A stretch of 64,000 nucleotides of DNA from positions 1,674,001-1,738,000 of the forward strand of contig CBDDED010000003.1 of the NCBI GenBank assembly GCA_965226825.1. The letters run 5' to 3'. Within the stretch, counting starts at the first letter, position 1; each line of letters opens with the position of its first letter. A program made the position numbers and the translations under genes. Below, piece by piece: positions 16,109-24,124 of this stretch. The DNA is from Io17-Chloro-G2 sp965226825 (GTDB taxonomy: Bacteria > Chloroflexota > Dehalococcoidia > Lucifugimonadales > UBA3495). The notes beneath the pieces are model-generated. The model was given only the letters and a program-made list of their open reading frames with translations. It was not told where the DNA came from and searched no databases.

Positions 16109-17983
16109 CTACTGCTCGCAGCCGGCCGGGTCGGGACACGTGGCGTCGGGGTCCCACCAAACGTGCTCCCACTTGAGGATTTGCTGAACGGTTTGGGGCA
16201 CGTGGTAGTTCTGGACCCGGTAATCGTGGAGCCCCACGTTGCTCTCCCAGACTATGGGAATCCAGTGGCTGGCGCCCGTGCGGAGAAACTCCACCATCTC
16301 AAGAAACTGGCCCTGGCGCTTTTCGGCGTCCAACTCGGAGATCTGTGATTTATACAGTTCGGCGAAACGGGGCGCCGTCCAGTTGTCCGGGTTCTTCTCC
16401 ACGTCAAAGGCGTAAACCTGGTTGAGCACGTCCGACGGGTCGTTAATCAGCAGCCCCATGCCGCCGACCATGGTGATGGGATAGGTGCTTTCCTGGATGT
16501 GGACGTGGTAGGTGGCGGTGTCCACCGGCTTCAGGGTAAGGTCAATCCCAATACTCTTGCGAAGCTGTTCGGAAACCAACTCCCCGACGTTGATGGATAG
16601 ACCGGTCCCCATGTTCATATCGGCTTTGAACCCGTCCGGGAAGCCGGCCTCGGCCATCAGGGATTTGGCTTCGGCTATGTCCAGGTCCTTGGGGAGCCGG
16701 TACCCCGGCACGTTGGGCAATTCATCCTGCAACTCAACCCGGTCCACCTGGAAGAAGGTGCCCAGCTTGGCGTCGCAGGTATCCTCCACACAATAGATTG
16801 TTTCCACTACTTCCTGCCGGTTCAGGGCCAGGAATATGGCCCGGCGCACACGCAGGTCATCGAAGGGCGGCGTGTTGGTCAGAATGAAGAACTTGCCTGT
16901 GCCGCCAGGCCTGACAATGGTCCGCAACCGGCCCTTGGTCTCCTTTTCCATAGGCCCGGCCCTACTCGGGGAATAGGTTGGGGCCAAGCCGTCGGTGAGG
17001 TCAACCTGTCCCAATTGCAGGGCGGCCAGGAGCCGGGGGATGTCCCGAATGATGTTGAACTTGATGCCATCGAGGAATGGCCGCCCCGGCTTGAAGTAGT
17101 CGGTGTTCCGCTCGTGTTCCCAGGACACCTGCGGCTTGAACTCCTTGAACTTCCACGGGCCGGAGCCAATCAATGAATCGGGACAGCAGTTGGCCTCATC
17201 CTGGGTAAGTTTCTCCGCCACGTGCTTGGGGTACATGGCGTAGTAGTCCACGGCGATGGTCGTTAAGAAGGTCGCCCCAGGGAAAATCAACGGCACCTTC
17301 ACGGTTTTGTCGTCAACCGCCGTGGCCGTCCCATGCTCGTAGAAGTCCTTGAGGGCCGCCGTCCGGTTCCTGATTTCTCCGGGTTGCACAATCCGGTCCA
17401 AGCTGTAGACGATGTCCTCGGCGGTAACCGGCATGCCGTCGTGCCAGTTGGCATCATGAAGCCGGAAGATGTACTCCGTCCCCTCCTGGTTTACCGACCA
17501 ACTCTGGGCCAGGTCGCCAATAATTTGCGTAGGTTCGACGGGGTTGTACTCCACGAGTTGGTTAAACCTGGGAGACGTTTGAATCGCGCAGCTAAACAGG
17601 CTGCCGCAATAGTGGGTGTCCCACTGTCCCGGGTTGCTTCTACCCACGTACTGGAGCACCTTGCTCTGGTATTTGCCATCGTTGACCCATGCCGGCTTCA
17701 ATGGGAAGGCGAAGGTCTGGTTTTTCACAACCACCAGCGCGGTGGGCTGCGGCGCCGCGGTGGGCTCTATCACTGTGAGTTGCTCTGAAATCACTTCCCT
17801 GGTCACCGGAACTACCTGGGTGACCTCGGTTTCGGTCACCACTTCAACCTGCCTGGTGACCTCTCTTTCTATCGTTTCAGGTTCAGTCGAAGTCGTTGAG
17901 CCGCAGGCCGCCGCAATCGCGAGCACTAGGATCAAAGGTACAACCGTTAACACCTTGGCTTTCTTGAGCCAATGCCGCAACAT
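16109..17983 (-). CDS. Family-5 extracellular solute-binding lipoprotein (peptide/nickel type), paralogue 1
   Basis: A lipoprotein signal with lipobox AIAAAC (Cys27) is followed by a Val/Thr-rich linker of repeating VTxxV units (residues ~35-80). A large SBP_bac_5 domain then runs to the end (GDLAQSW, WHDGMPVTAEDIVYSLDRI, WKFKEF). It ends with a conserved CPDPAGCEQ tail. It would bind a peptide-like or other small organic solute outside the membrane, but no permease or ATPase gene is nearby. AGGAGG is 8 bases before the ATG. The protein at 19136-21013 is a close paralogue with the same linker, and 24125-25936 is a more distant one. Confidence 0.88.
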   Translation of the reverse strand: MLRHWLKKAKVLTVVPLILVLAIAAACGSTTSTEPETIEREVTRQVEVVTETEVTQVVPVTREVISEQLTVIEPTAAPQPTALVVVKNQTFAFPLKPAWVNDGKYQSKVLQYVGRSNPGQWDTHYCGSLFSCAIQTSPRFNQLVEYNPVEPTQIIGDLAQSWSVNQEGTEYIFRLHDANWHDGMPVTAEDIVYSLDRIVQPGEIRNRTAALKDFYEHGTATAVDDKTVKVPLIFPGATFLTTIAVDYYAMYPKHVAEKLTQDEANCCPDSLIGSGPWKFKEFKPQVSWEHERNTDYFKPGRPFLDGIKFNIIRDIPRLLAALQLGQVDLTDGLAPTYSPSRAGPMEKETKGRLRTIVRPGGTGKFFILTNTPPFDDLRVRRAIFLALNRQEVVETIYCVEDTCDAKLGTFFQVDRVELQDELPNVPGYRLPKDLDIAEAKSLMAEAGFPDGFKADMNMGTGLSINVGELVSEQLRKSIGIDLTLKPVDTATYHVHIQESTYPITMVGGMGLLINDPSDVLNQVYAFDVEKNPDNWTAPRFAELYKSQISELDAEKRQGQFLEMVEFLRTGASHWIPIVWESNVGLHDYRVQNYHVPQTVQQILKWEHVWWDPDATCPDPAGCEQ

Positions 17984-18023
17984 AGCCGATCCTCCTGTGT
18001 TGGAGATGTTTCCGTGTCGGAGC

Positions 18024-18059
18024 CGCTAACCATTCGCTAACACGACGCTTCACGCTAAC
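18024..18059 (-). promoter_or_regulatory. Three direct CGCTAAC repeats upstream of the binding-protein gene
   Basis: CGCTAAC occurs at 18024-18030, 18035-18041 and 18053-18059, with start spacings of 11 and 18 bp, in the leader of the minus-strand gene starting at 17983. Single copies also appear near 22428 and 27549. They could be operator half-sites; a binding protein is not known. Confidence 0.3.
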
Positions 18060-18079
18060 GCGGCGCTTCTTAGAAATTT

Positions 18080-18115
18080 ACACCTTTCTGAATCTGTGAG
18101 AATTCAGAAAGGTGT
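18080..18115 (-). terminator. Hairpin between the SDR gene and the downstream binding-protein gene
   Basis: A 14-bp perfect stem ACACCTTTCTGAAT / ATTCAGAAAGGTGT with an 8-nt loop. It follows the SDR gene on the minus strand and precedes the 5' leader of the 17983 gene, so it could terminate one and insulate the other. Confidence 0.55.
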
Positions 18116-18205
18116 TGGGATTATCGCACAGTTTCTCGTTTATCGCTGCGGGCGTTACTAATCGATAGTTATCACCGCTATTGTCTGGATTGCGTTGCGC
18201 CGGGG

Positions 18206-18952
18206 TTAGTAGACTTCCATTCCGCCGTTGACCAGAAGCATCTGGCCCGTTACGAAATCGCTGTCTTCAGAAAATAGGAATACCACGGCGCCGGTCAGGT
18301 CTTCAGCGCGGCCCCGGCGGCCCAATGCCCGCTCGGGATCCGATGAAGGGTCCTCGTCCTCGCCAAGTCCCACCTCGGTAGCCCCAGGCGCCAGCGTGTT
18401 GACCTTGATGTTGAACTGGCCCAACTCTCGGGCCACGGAACGCGTCAGCGCCATGACCGCCGCTTTGGAGGCGACGTAGTGGGAGTTGCTGCTGTTAGCG
18501 GTGCGCGACGTGTGCAGCCAGGTGCCGGAACTGACGTTGATGATCTTGCCGGAGCCCTGCTCCTTCATGTAGGGAAACACGGCCCGAATGCAGAGCAGCG
18601 ACCCTTTGACGTTTACCGCAAAGACACGGTCCCAGGTATCCAGGTCCAGCTCGATGAGGGAGTTAGCCCCCAGGTTGCGCATGAGCCCGGCGTTGTTGAG
18701 AAGGCAATCTATACGGCCGTACTCATCCATCGTCCGCCGGGCTAGTTCTTTGGTCTGCTCCTCGCTGGTGACGTCCACCTGAAGGGCCAGAACCTCGGCT
18801 CCCGTGGCCTGGACCAGCTCAGCGGTTTCGGCGCAATCCAGGACGTCGCAAACCACAAGCTTGGCCCCCTCTTGGCCTAGGCGCACAGCGTATTGCTGTC
18901 CCAGGTTTCGGCCCGCACCGGTGACTATACATACCTTGTCTTGCAACCGCAT
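18206..18952 (-). CDS. Short-chain dehydrogenase/reductase (SDR)
   Basis: A classical SDR of 248 residues. VCIVTGAGRNLGQQYAVRLG is the cofactor-binding TGxxxGxG motif, and LLNNAGLM is the NNAG strand. INVSSGTW supplies the catalytic Ser and YVASK the Tyr/Lys pair. The acidic residue ending beta-2 (VVCDVLD) suggests NAD over NADP. AAGGAAG precedes the ATG at 18952. It lies between two paralogous solute-binding proteins, so a role in converting the imported solute is possible. Confidence 0.87.
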   Translation of the reverse strand: MRLQDKVCIVTGAGRNLGQQYAVRLGQEGAKLVVCDVLDCAETAELVQATGAEVLALQVDVTSEEQTKELARRTMDEYGRIDCLLNNAGLMRNLGANSLIELDLDTWDRVFAVNVKGSLLCIRAVFPYMKEQGSGKIINVSSGTWLHTSRTANSSNSHYVASKAAVMALTRSVARELGQFNIKVNTLAPGATEVGLGEDEDPSSDPERALGRRGRAEDLTGAVVFLFSEDSDFVTGQMLLVNGGMEVY

Positions 18953-19093
18953 CGTCTTCTTCCTTATCGGGCAGCGTTTGGCGCTAATTTTTGGCGGGTC
19001 GATCGATTCGGCGCCCCCGCTTGTCTTGTCTATAGCAAGGGGAGCAAGCCATCAACAGATGAGTCGCTCCCCCGCGTTTAGCAGTTTTTTGCC

Positions 19094-19117
19094 ATGGCGG
19101 GGCGTTTCCCCCGCCAT
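19094..19117 (-). terminator. Hairpin downstream of the second family-5 binding protein
   Basis: A 9-bp stem ATGGCGGGG / CCCCGCCAT with a short loop, just after the minus-strand stop at 19136. There is no U-tract on that strand, so terminator function is uncertain. Confidence 0.4.
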
Positions 19118-19135
19118 TAGCCGTCCAGCGGGCGT

Positions 19136-21013
19136 CTACTGTTCGCAGCCGGCCGGGTCGGGACACACGGCGTCGGGGTCCCACCACACGTGGTCCCACT
19201 TGAGGACCTGCTGAATGGTCTGCGGCACATGGTAGTTTTGAATTCGGTAGTCCTGGGCGGCCCCCATGCTTTCCCAGACGATTGGGACCCAGTGGCTTTC
19301 ACCCTTGCGGAGAATCTCCACCATCCCTTCAAACTGTGCCTGGCGTTGGGCGGGATCCAACTCGGATATCTGGGATTCCACCAATTTTCCAAACTCGGGC
19401 GTGGTCCAGTTGTCCGGATTCTTTTCCACGTCGAAGGCAAAGACCTGGTTCAGCACGTCCGATGGGTCGTTGATCAGCAGTCCCATACCGCCCACCAAGG
19501 TGATGGGGTAGGTGCTCTCCTGTATGTGTACGTGATAAGTAGCCGTATCCACGGGCTTGAAGGAAAGGTCTATTCCCAGGTTGGTACGAAGCTGTTCCGT
19601 AACCAACTCCGCCACCTGCACGGCCGCCTTGGAGCTTCCGGAGTTCATATCGGCCTCGAACCCATCGGGGAAGCCTGCTTCCGCCATTAGGGACTTGGCT
19701 TCGGCAATGTCCAGGTCTTTGGGCATCCGGTAGCCGGGCACGCTGGACAAGCCGTCCTGCTTCTCAATCAGGTCGACCTGGAAGAAGGTGCCCGGATTTG
19801 CATCACATCCCAATTCCTGGCAGTAACCCACGTCCACTACTTCCTGGCGGTTTATGGCAAGGGATATGGCCCGCCTTACCCGGACATCATCAAACGGAGG
19901 GGTGTTTGTCAGGATGAAGAATTTGCCCGAGCCTCCCGGTAGGGTCTTGACCTGTACCCGGCCGTTGGTGTCTTTCTCAATGGGTCGGGTGATATTGGGG
20001 GCATAGCTTGGGGACAAGCCATCTGTGAGGTCAACCTGTCCCAACTGCAAAGCCGTAAGCAACCGGGCTGTGTCTCGGATGATGTTGAATTTTATAGCAT
20101 CGAAGTAAGGCCGTCCGGGCTTGAAATAGTCGGTGTTCCGTTCGTGTTCCCAGGAAATTTGAGGCTGGAACTCCTTGAACTTCCAAGGGCCGGACCCTAT
20201 CAATGAGTCGGGGCAGCAGTTCGCCTCGTCCTGCGAAAGTCCCTCCGCCACGTGCTTGGGGTACATGGCGTAGTAGTCTACCGCAATGGTCGTCAGGAAC
20301 GTGGCCGCCGGGAAAATCAGGGGCACATTCACGGTCTTGTCGTCGACTACCGTGGCCGTCCCATGCTCGTAGAAGTCTTTAAGGGCCGCGGTCCGGTTTC
20401 TGATCGCCCCCGGTTCCACAATCCGGTCAAGGGAGAACACGATGTCATCAGCCGTGACCGGCATGCCGTCATGCCACTTGGCGTCGTGGAGCCGGAATGT
20501 GTATTCCGTTCCGTCCTGGTTGATTTCCCAGCTCTGCGCCAGGTCACCGATGATCTGCGTGGGCTCGACCGGGTTGTACTCCACCAATTGGCTAAACCTG
20601 GGAGAAGTTGCGATCGCACAGCTAAAGAGGCTGCCGCAATAGTGGGTGTCCCACTGTCCCGGGTTGCTGCGGCCCACGAACTGGAGCACCTTGCTCTGAT
20701 ATTTCCCTTTGTTGACCCAGGCTGGTTTCAACGGGAATGCGAAAGTTTGGTTTTTGATCACGACGAGCGGGGTAGCGGCAGGCGCCGCGGTAGGCTCGAT
20801 GACTGTGAGTTGCTCGGTAATAACTTCCCTGGTTACCGGGACCACCTGGGTGACCTCGGTTTCGGTCACTACTTCAACCTGCCTGGTGACCTCTCTTTCT
20901 ATCGTCTGAGGTTCCGACGGAGTCGATGTGCCGCACGCCGCCGCAATGGCCAGAACCAAGATTAAAGGGACAACCGTGAACACCCTGGCATTCCAGAACC
21001 GATTCTTCAACAT
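19136..21013 (-). CDS. Family-5 extracellular solute-binding lipoprotein, paralogue 2
   Basis: Same architecture as the 16109-17983 protein and very similar throughout. The lipobox AIAAAC has Cys27, the linker EREVTRQVEVVTETEVTQVV is identical, and the SBP_bac_5 domain ends in CPDPAGCEQ. Differences cluster in the ligand-binding lobe around residues 300-420, for instance TRPIEKDTNGRVQVK against GPMEKETKGRLRTI. This suggests duplication followed by altered ligand preference. GGAG stands 8 bases before the ATG. No transporter core genes are adjacent; it may share a permease encoded elsewhere. Confidence 0.88.
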   Translation of the reverse strand: MLKNRFWNARVFTVVPLILVLAIAAACGTSTPSEPQTIEREVTRQVEVVTETEVTQVVPVTREVITEQLTVIEPTAAPAATPLVVIKNQTFAFPLKPAWVNKGKYQSKVLQFVGRSNPGQWDTHYCGSLFSCAIATSPRFSQLVEYNPVEPTQIIGDLAQSWEINQDGTEYTFRLHDAKWHDGMPVTADDIVFSLDRIVEPGAIRNRTAALKDFYEHGTATVVDDKTVNVPLIFPAATFLTTIAVDYYAMYPKHVAEGLSQDEANCCPDSLIGSGPWKFKEFQPQISWEHERNTDYFKPGRPYFDAIKFNIIRDTARLLTALQLGQVDLTDGLSPSYAPNITRPIEKDTNGRVQVKTLPGGSGKFFILTNTPPFDDVRVRRAISLAINRQEVVDVGYCQELGCDANPGTFFQVDLIEKQDGLSSVPGYRMPKDLDIAEAKSLMAEAGFPDGFEADMNSGSSKAAVQVAELVTEQLRTNLGIDLSFKPVDTATYHVHIQESTYPITLVGGMGLLINDPSDVLNQVFAFDVEKNPDNWTTPEFGKLVESQISELDPAQRQAQFEGMVEILRKGESHWVPIVWESMGAAQDYRIQNYHVPQTIQQVLKWDHVWWDPDAVCPDPAGCEQ

Positions 21014-21108
21014 TGCCGATACTCCAATTTCGGGGATGCTTCCCCGTTGAGCCCACCTACCGCCCGCTTCCGCGGACGGTCATGGAAAAGAGACGCCTGT
21101 CTGGTCTG

Positions 21109-22179
21109 TTACAGGTTGTAAAGGGCCCTGGGGTTGTCGTCCAGAATTTTGTTGATCGCCGAGGGATTGACGTCACCCTTCTCCCTCAGATGGCGCAGGG
21201 CCTCGATCTCGCTGGACTGGTCCGTATGCCCATAGTCGGTGCCGCAAACAATATTATCCTCGCCGGCGTACCGGAGCACCCATTCCAGGTCATCGTCGGT
21301 CTGGCAGGTCACGTACATCCGGTACTCCCGCAACGGATTGTCCGGGAACTGCCGGCCGACGGCCGGGAACCGTCTGCGCAAGTCGGACAGGACGTAGGGG
21401 ACCCATTGGGAACTGGCCTCGACAAAACCGAACCGCAGCTTGGGGAACGTCTCCGGGATGCCGCCCATTATCAGGGAATGGAAAGCGCCAACGGTGGGGA
21501 GTCTGAATTTCCAGAAGCTCCCGCCATTGTTGTACTGCGACACCAGGTCGCAGTTGGCGGGGTTGGCGTTGCCAATGTGGAAGATCATGGGAACGTTCAG
21601 GCGGGACGCTTCCTCATATATGGGGAAAAAGTATGGGTCGGTTGGCAGCCGGTTCCCTTCTATGGGTCGCAGGGAAGCGCCGCAGGCGCCGTTGGCAACC
21701 GACGTCCGCAACTCTTTCAGCGCCTCGTCCATTGCCATGTAGGGAATGGCGGCCGACCATCGGAGGCGGCCCTTCCCCTGATTCCAAATGTCGGCCAACC
21801 AACGGTTATAACCTCGACACACCGCAACTTCCACCTCCGGCCGGTCCGCTACCTGTTCAATAAAAATAGTGGAGTGAAGGACCTGGGCGTCTATTCCCAG
21901 TTCGTCCATGTGCTGCAGCCGGGCTTCGATGTCTTCCATGTCGCGGGCGGCCTGGGTGGTCACCACGTTGCGGCCGGTAGTCTCAGAAATGGTCTCCAAC
22001 TTCTTGGTGTTGAGGACCGACCTCGCGAGGCCCCGGATTTTCCCGTCGACAAACCAATACTGCCTTCCGGAATCCGGTGAACCCATCAGCGTAGGCCTGA
22101 ACTTCATGTCCGATGACTCCATGAAGTCCCAAGTGTGTTCGCTTTCAACCACATGGGCATCTGCATCTATAACTGGCAT
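21109..22179 (-). CDS. Amidohydrolase family 2 (metal-dependent hydrolase/decarboxylase)
   Basis: A TIM-barrel amidohydrolase of the ACMSD/uracil-5-carboxylate decarboxylase-like family. MPVIDADAHVVE is the N-terminal metal-binding DxDxH motif. MIFHIGN holds the next His, and FGFVEASSQWVP and CGTDYGHTD the later His/Asp region. The end DNPRALYNL is typical (N-A-x-x-L-Y). GGAGGG lies 6 bases upstream of the ATG at 22179. Enzymes of this group cleave or decarboxylate small carboxylated organics. A 355-codon frame on the opposite strand is only a codon-bias shadow. Confidence 0.87.
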   Translation of the reverse strand: MPVIDADAHVVESEHTWDFMESSDMKFRPTLMGSPDSGRQYWFVDGKIRGLARSVLNTKKLETISETTGRNVVTTQAARDMEDIEARLQHMDELGIDAQVLHSTIFIEQVADRPEVEVAVCRGYNRWLADIWNQGKGRLRWSAAIPYMAMDEALKELRTSVANGACGASLRPIEGNRLPTDPYFFPIYEEASRLNVPMIFHIGNANPANCDLVSQYNNGGSFWKFRLPTVGAFHSLIMGGIPETFPKLRFGFVEASSQWVPYVLSDLRRRFPAVGRQFPDNPLREYRMYVTCQTDDDLEWVLRYAGEDNIVCGTDYGHTDQSSEIEALRHLREKGDVNPSAINKILDDNPRALYNL

Positions 22180-22810
22180 GGGATTCCCTCCTTATAGGTT
22201 ATATCCGAGGGGCGCTCTAGGTTATGTCGACCGGTTCGCTCCGTTGCCAACCTTTGAAACAATCTCTGGCCGGTTGGCAGTTGCGCCTGGCCGGTTGAGA
22301 AGGGTTGAAATTAGTGGAGGTTCAACCCTCGGGCAAAAATGATAGGGAATTCGGCTTTCTGTTACAGGGTAGAACGTTTGGGAAACTTAGCACGTAGAAA
22401 TCTTTAGTGTCAAGCGTAACGCTAACGGCGGCCAGAGTTCGAAATCAACACTTATTGCCGGGTCGTTCCATCGAAAGGAGCATCGGCACAAAATGCTTCG
22501 GTTAGAAATCCACGCAGAGCCTCAGAATGGCTGGGCCAGTTAAGGCGACAACTGCGCTGGCTGCTTCGCGCAAGGGCTGTTATTTCGGAATTATGTCCGG
22601 GCAGAGCAGCCTGTTCGGGAGTCTCACCGCATCGATCTCATTAGCTTATGCGCTGAAAGACTTGGAACCCGGCCGTAGGTCAATTTGTGCAGGCCGACCG
22701 TTTAGGCGTACATTATGGGGCGCTTAGCGCTAGGTTGCGGGGGGTAGCTGGCAATGGATGTTACCCTATGACGGACCCATCTTAACCACAATACCACAGG
22801 AGGAAACCAA
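22180..22810. other. Divergent intergenic region without a recognisable gene
   Basis: About 630 bp between the divergent amidohydrolase and MetE-like genes. It contains a small inverted repeat (AGGGTTGAA near 22301 with TTCAACCCT near 22320) close to the amidohydrolase start. A 66-codon frame at 22527-22727 has no family features and I do not call it. I looked for a SAM or cobalamin riboswitch before the MetE-like gene and could not identify one. Confidence 0.5.
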
Positions 22811-23974
22811 ATGGCGGACACGACACTATTTCCCGTAACCGTGGTTGGCAGTTGGCCTCGCTCCACCGAACTGGTGCGGGCTTTGCGCCGGAAAGAAGCG
22901 GGGGAAATTACCCTGGCCGAATTTAACGCCGTAGCCGACGGTGAAGTGTTGGCGTGCATCCGGGCCCAGGAAGAGGCCGGCGTGGACATCATCAGTGACG
23001 GGGAGCAGCGACGGGACAACTTCTACTCCTTCGCCGTCGACAAGCTGACCGGCATGAAACTGATGAAGGTCTCGGAGTTGTTGGACTACTCCAAGGACCG
23101 CGCCCGCATGGAAGAGGTGCTTCGGGCGCTGGACGTTCCGTCATTCGCGATTAAAAGTCCCATTGTGGTCGATCGCATCGGCAAGCGACAGGGCCTGGCA
23201 CTCGACGAACTGGCCTTCATGCGGGAGCACACCGACCGGCAAATCAAGATCCCACTGCCCGGCCCATACATGCTGACTCGCTCCAGCTGGTTCGAGGGGC
23301 TGTCCGACCGGGTGTACCCCGACCCGGAAGACCTTGCGAAAGACGTGGTGGCCATCCTCCGCGAAGAGATCATCGCCCTTCGCGACCAGGGTTGCGACTT
23401 TGTCCAGTTGGATGAACCCATCCTAAGCCAGGTGGTTTTCGGCGAGGAAAGCACCGAGACCTTCATGTGCGCGGCCCTCCCCAACCGCCGTGACCCCACC
23501 GACGAGTTGGAGATGGCGGTCCGGTTGATGAACGAGACAACCGAGGGTATCAGCGGCATCAAGACCGGCGTCCACATCTGTCGGGGTAACTGGAGCCGCA
23601 AAGAAGAAGTGCTGCTGACCGGCAACTACGGCCCGATGCTCCCCTACCTGGTCCAGATGAACATCGACCAGTTGGTGTTGGAGTGCGCCACACCCCGCGC
23701 CGGGGAGATGGAGGTATTCAAGGAATACAGCAACGAGAAAGAAATCGGGTTTGGCGTCGTCAACCCCCGCACTGACGAAATAGAACCTACGGAGCAAATT
23801 ATCGGTCGGGTCAAAGAGTTGCTGCAGTACTTCGACCCCGAAAAGATTTTCCTCAACCCCGACTGCGGCTTCGGCACCTTCGCCGAAAGAAACGTCAACA
23901 CCCACGAGATGGCTGCCCGGAAGATGCAGGCAATCACTCAAGCTGCCGAGGCGCTGAGAGCTGAGTACCGGTAG
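22811..23974 (+). CDS. Short MetE-like (cobalamin-independent methionine synthase C-terminal domain) protein
   Basis: A 387-residue protein corresponding only to the catalytic C-terminal half of MetE, which is usually about 750 residues. TVVGSWPRSTELV is the family start. Zinc ligands are visible as H255-x-C257 (HICRGNW) and C352 (NPDCGFGTF), with DEP in VQLDEPILSQ. Such stand-alone domains either make methionine from a methyl donor other than methyl-THF or act on other thiols. AGGAGG sits 7 bases before the ATG. The gene is single, followed by a strong terminator. Confidence 0.85.
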   Translation: MADTTLFPVTVVGSWPRSTELVRALRRKEAGEITLAEFNAVADGEVLACIRAQEEAGVDIISDGEQRRDNFYSFAVDKLTGMKLMKVSELLDYSKDRARMEEVLRALDVPSFAIKSPIVVDRIGKRQGLALDELAFMREHTDRQIKIPLPGPYMLTRSSWFEGLSDRVYPDPEDLAKDVVAILREEIIALRDQGCDFVQLDEPILSQVVFGEESTETFMCAALPNRRDPTDELEMAVRLMNETTEGISGIKTGVHICRGNWSRKEEVLLTGNYGPMLPYLVQMNIDQLVLECATPRAGEMEVFKEYSNEKEIGFGVVNPRTDEIEPTEQIIGRVKELLQYFDPEKIFLNPDCGFGTFAERNVNTHEMAARKMQAITQAAEALRAEYR

Positions 23975-24007
23975 ACCCTGCCCTGCACTGAACGACCCCG
24001 GAATGAA

Positions 24008-24046
24008 AAACCCCTCCACGACCTTGAACCGGTCGTGGAGGGGTTT
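24008..24046. terminator. Bidirectional terminator between the MetE-like gene and the third binding-protein gene
   Basis: A 16-bp perfect stem AAACCCCTCCACGACC / GGTCGTGGAGGGGTTT around a 7-nt loop. A- and T-rich ends fall on both sides of the convergent genes. Confidence 0.9.
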
Positions 24047-24124
24047 ATTGATGGCTTCCAGGGTTGGTTTCCAGGGTTGGCGTGGGCCGCAGCGACCCTG
24101 AGATTAGAAGCGGCTAAACGCCTA

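Noticed and set aside
21013..22080. 355-codon open frame on the + strand opposite the amidohydrolase
   Set aside because: Antisense shadow caused by GC-rich codon use; the minus-strand gene has a ribosome site and clear family motifs, this frame has neither.
22527..22727. 66-codon open frame in the amidohydrolase/MetE-like gap
   Set aside because: No ribosome site, no homology-like features, unusual composition compared with real genes.
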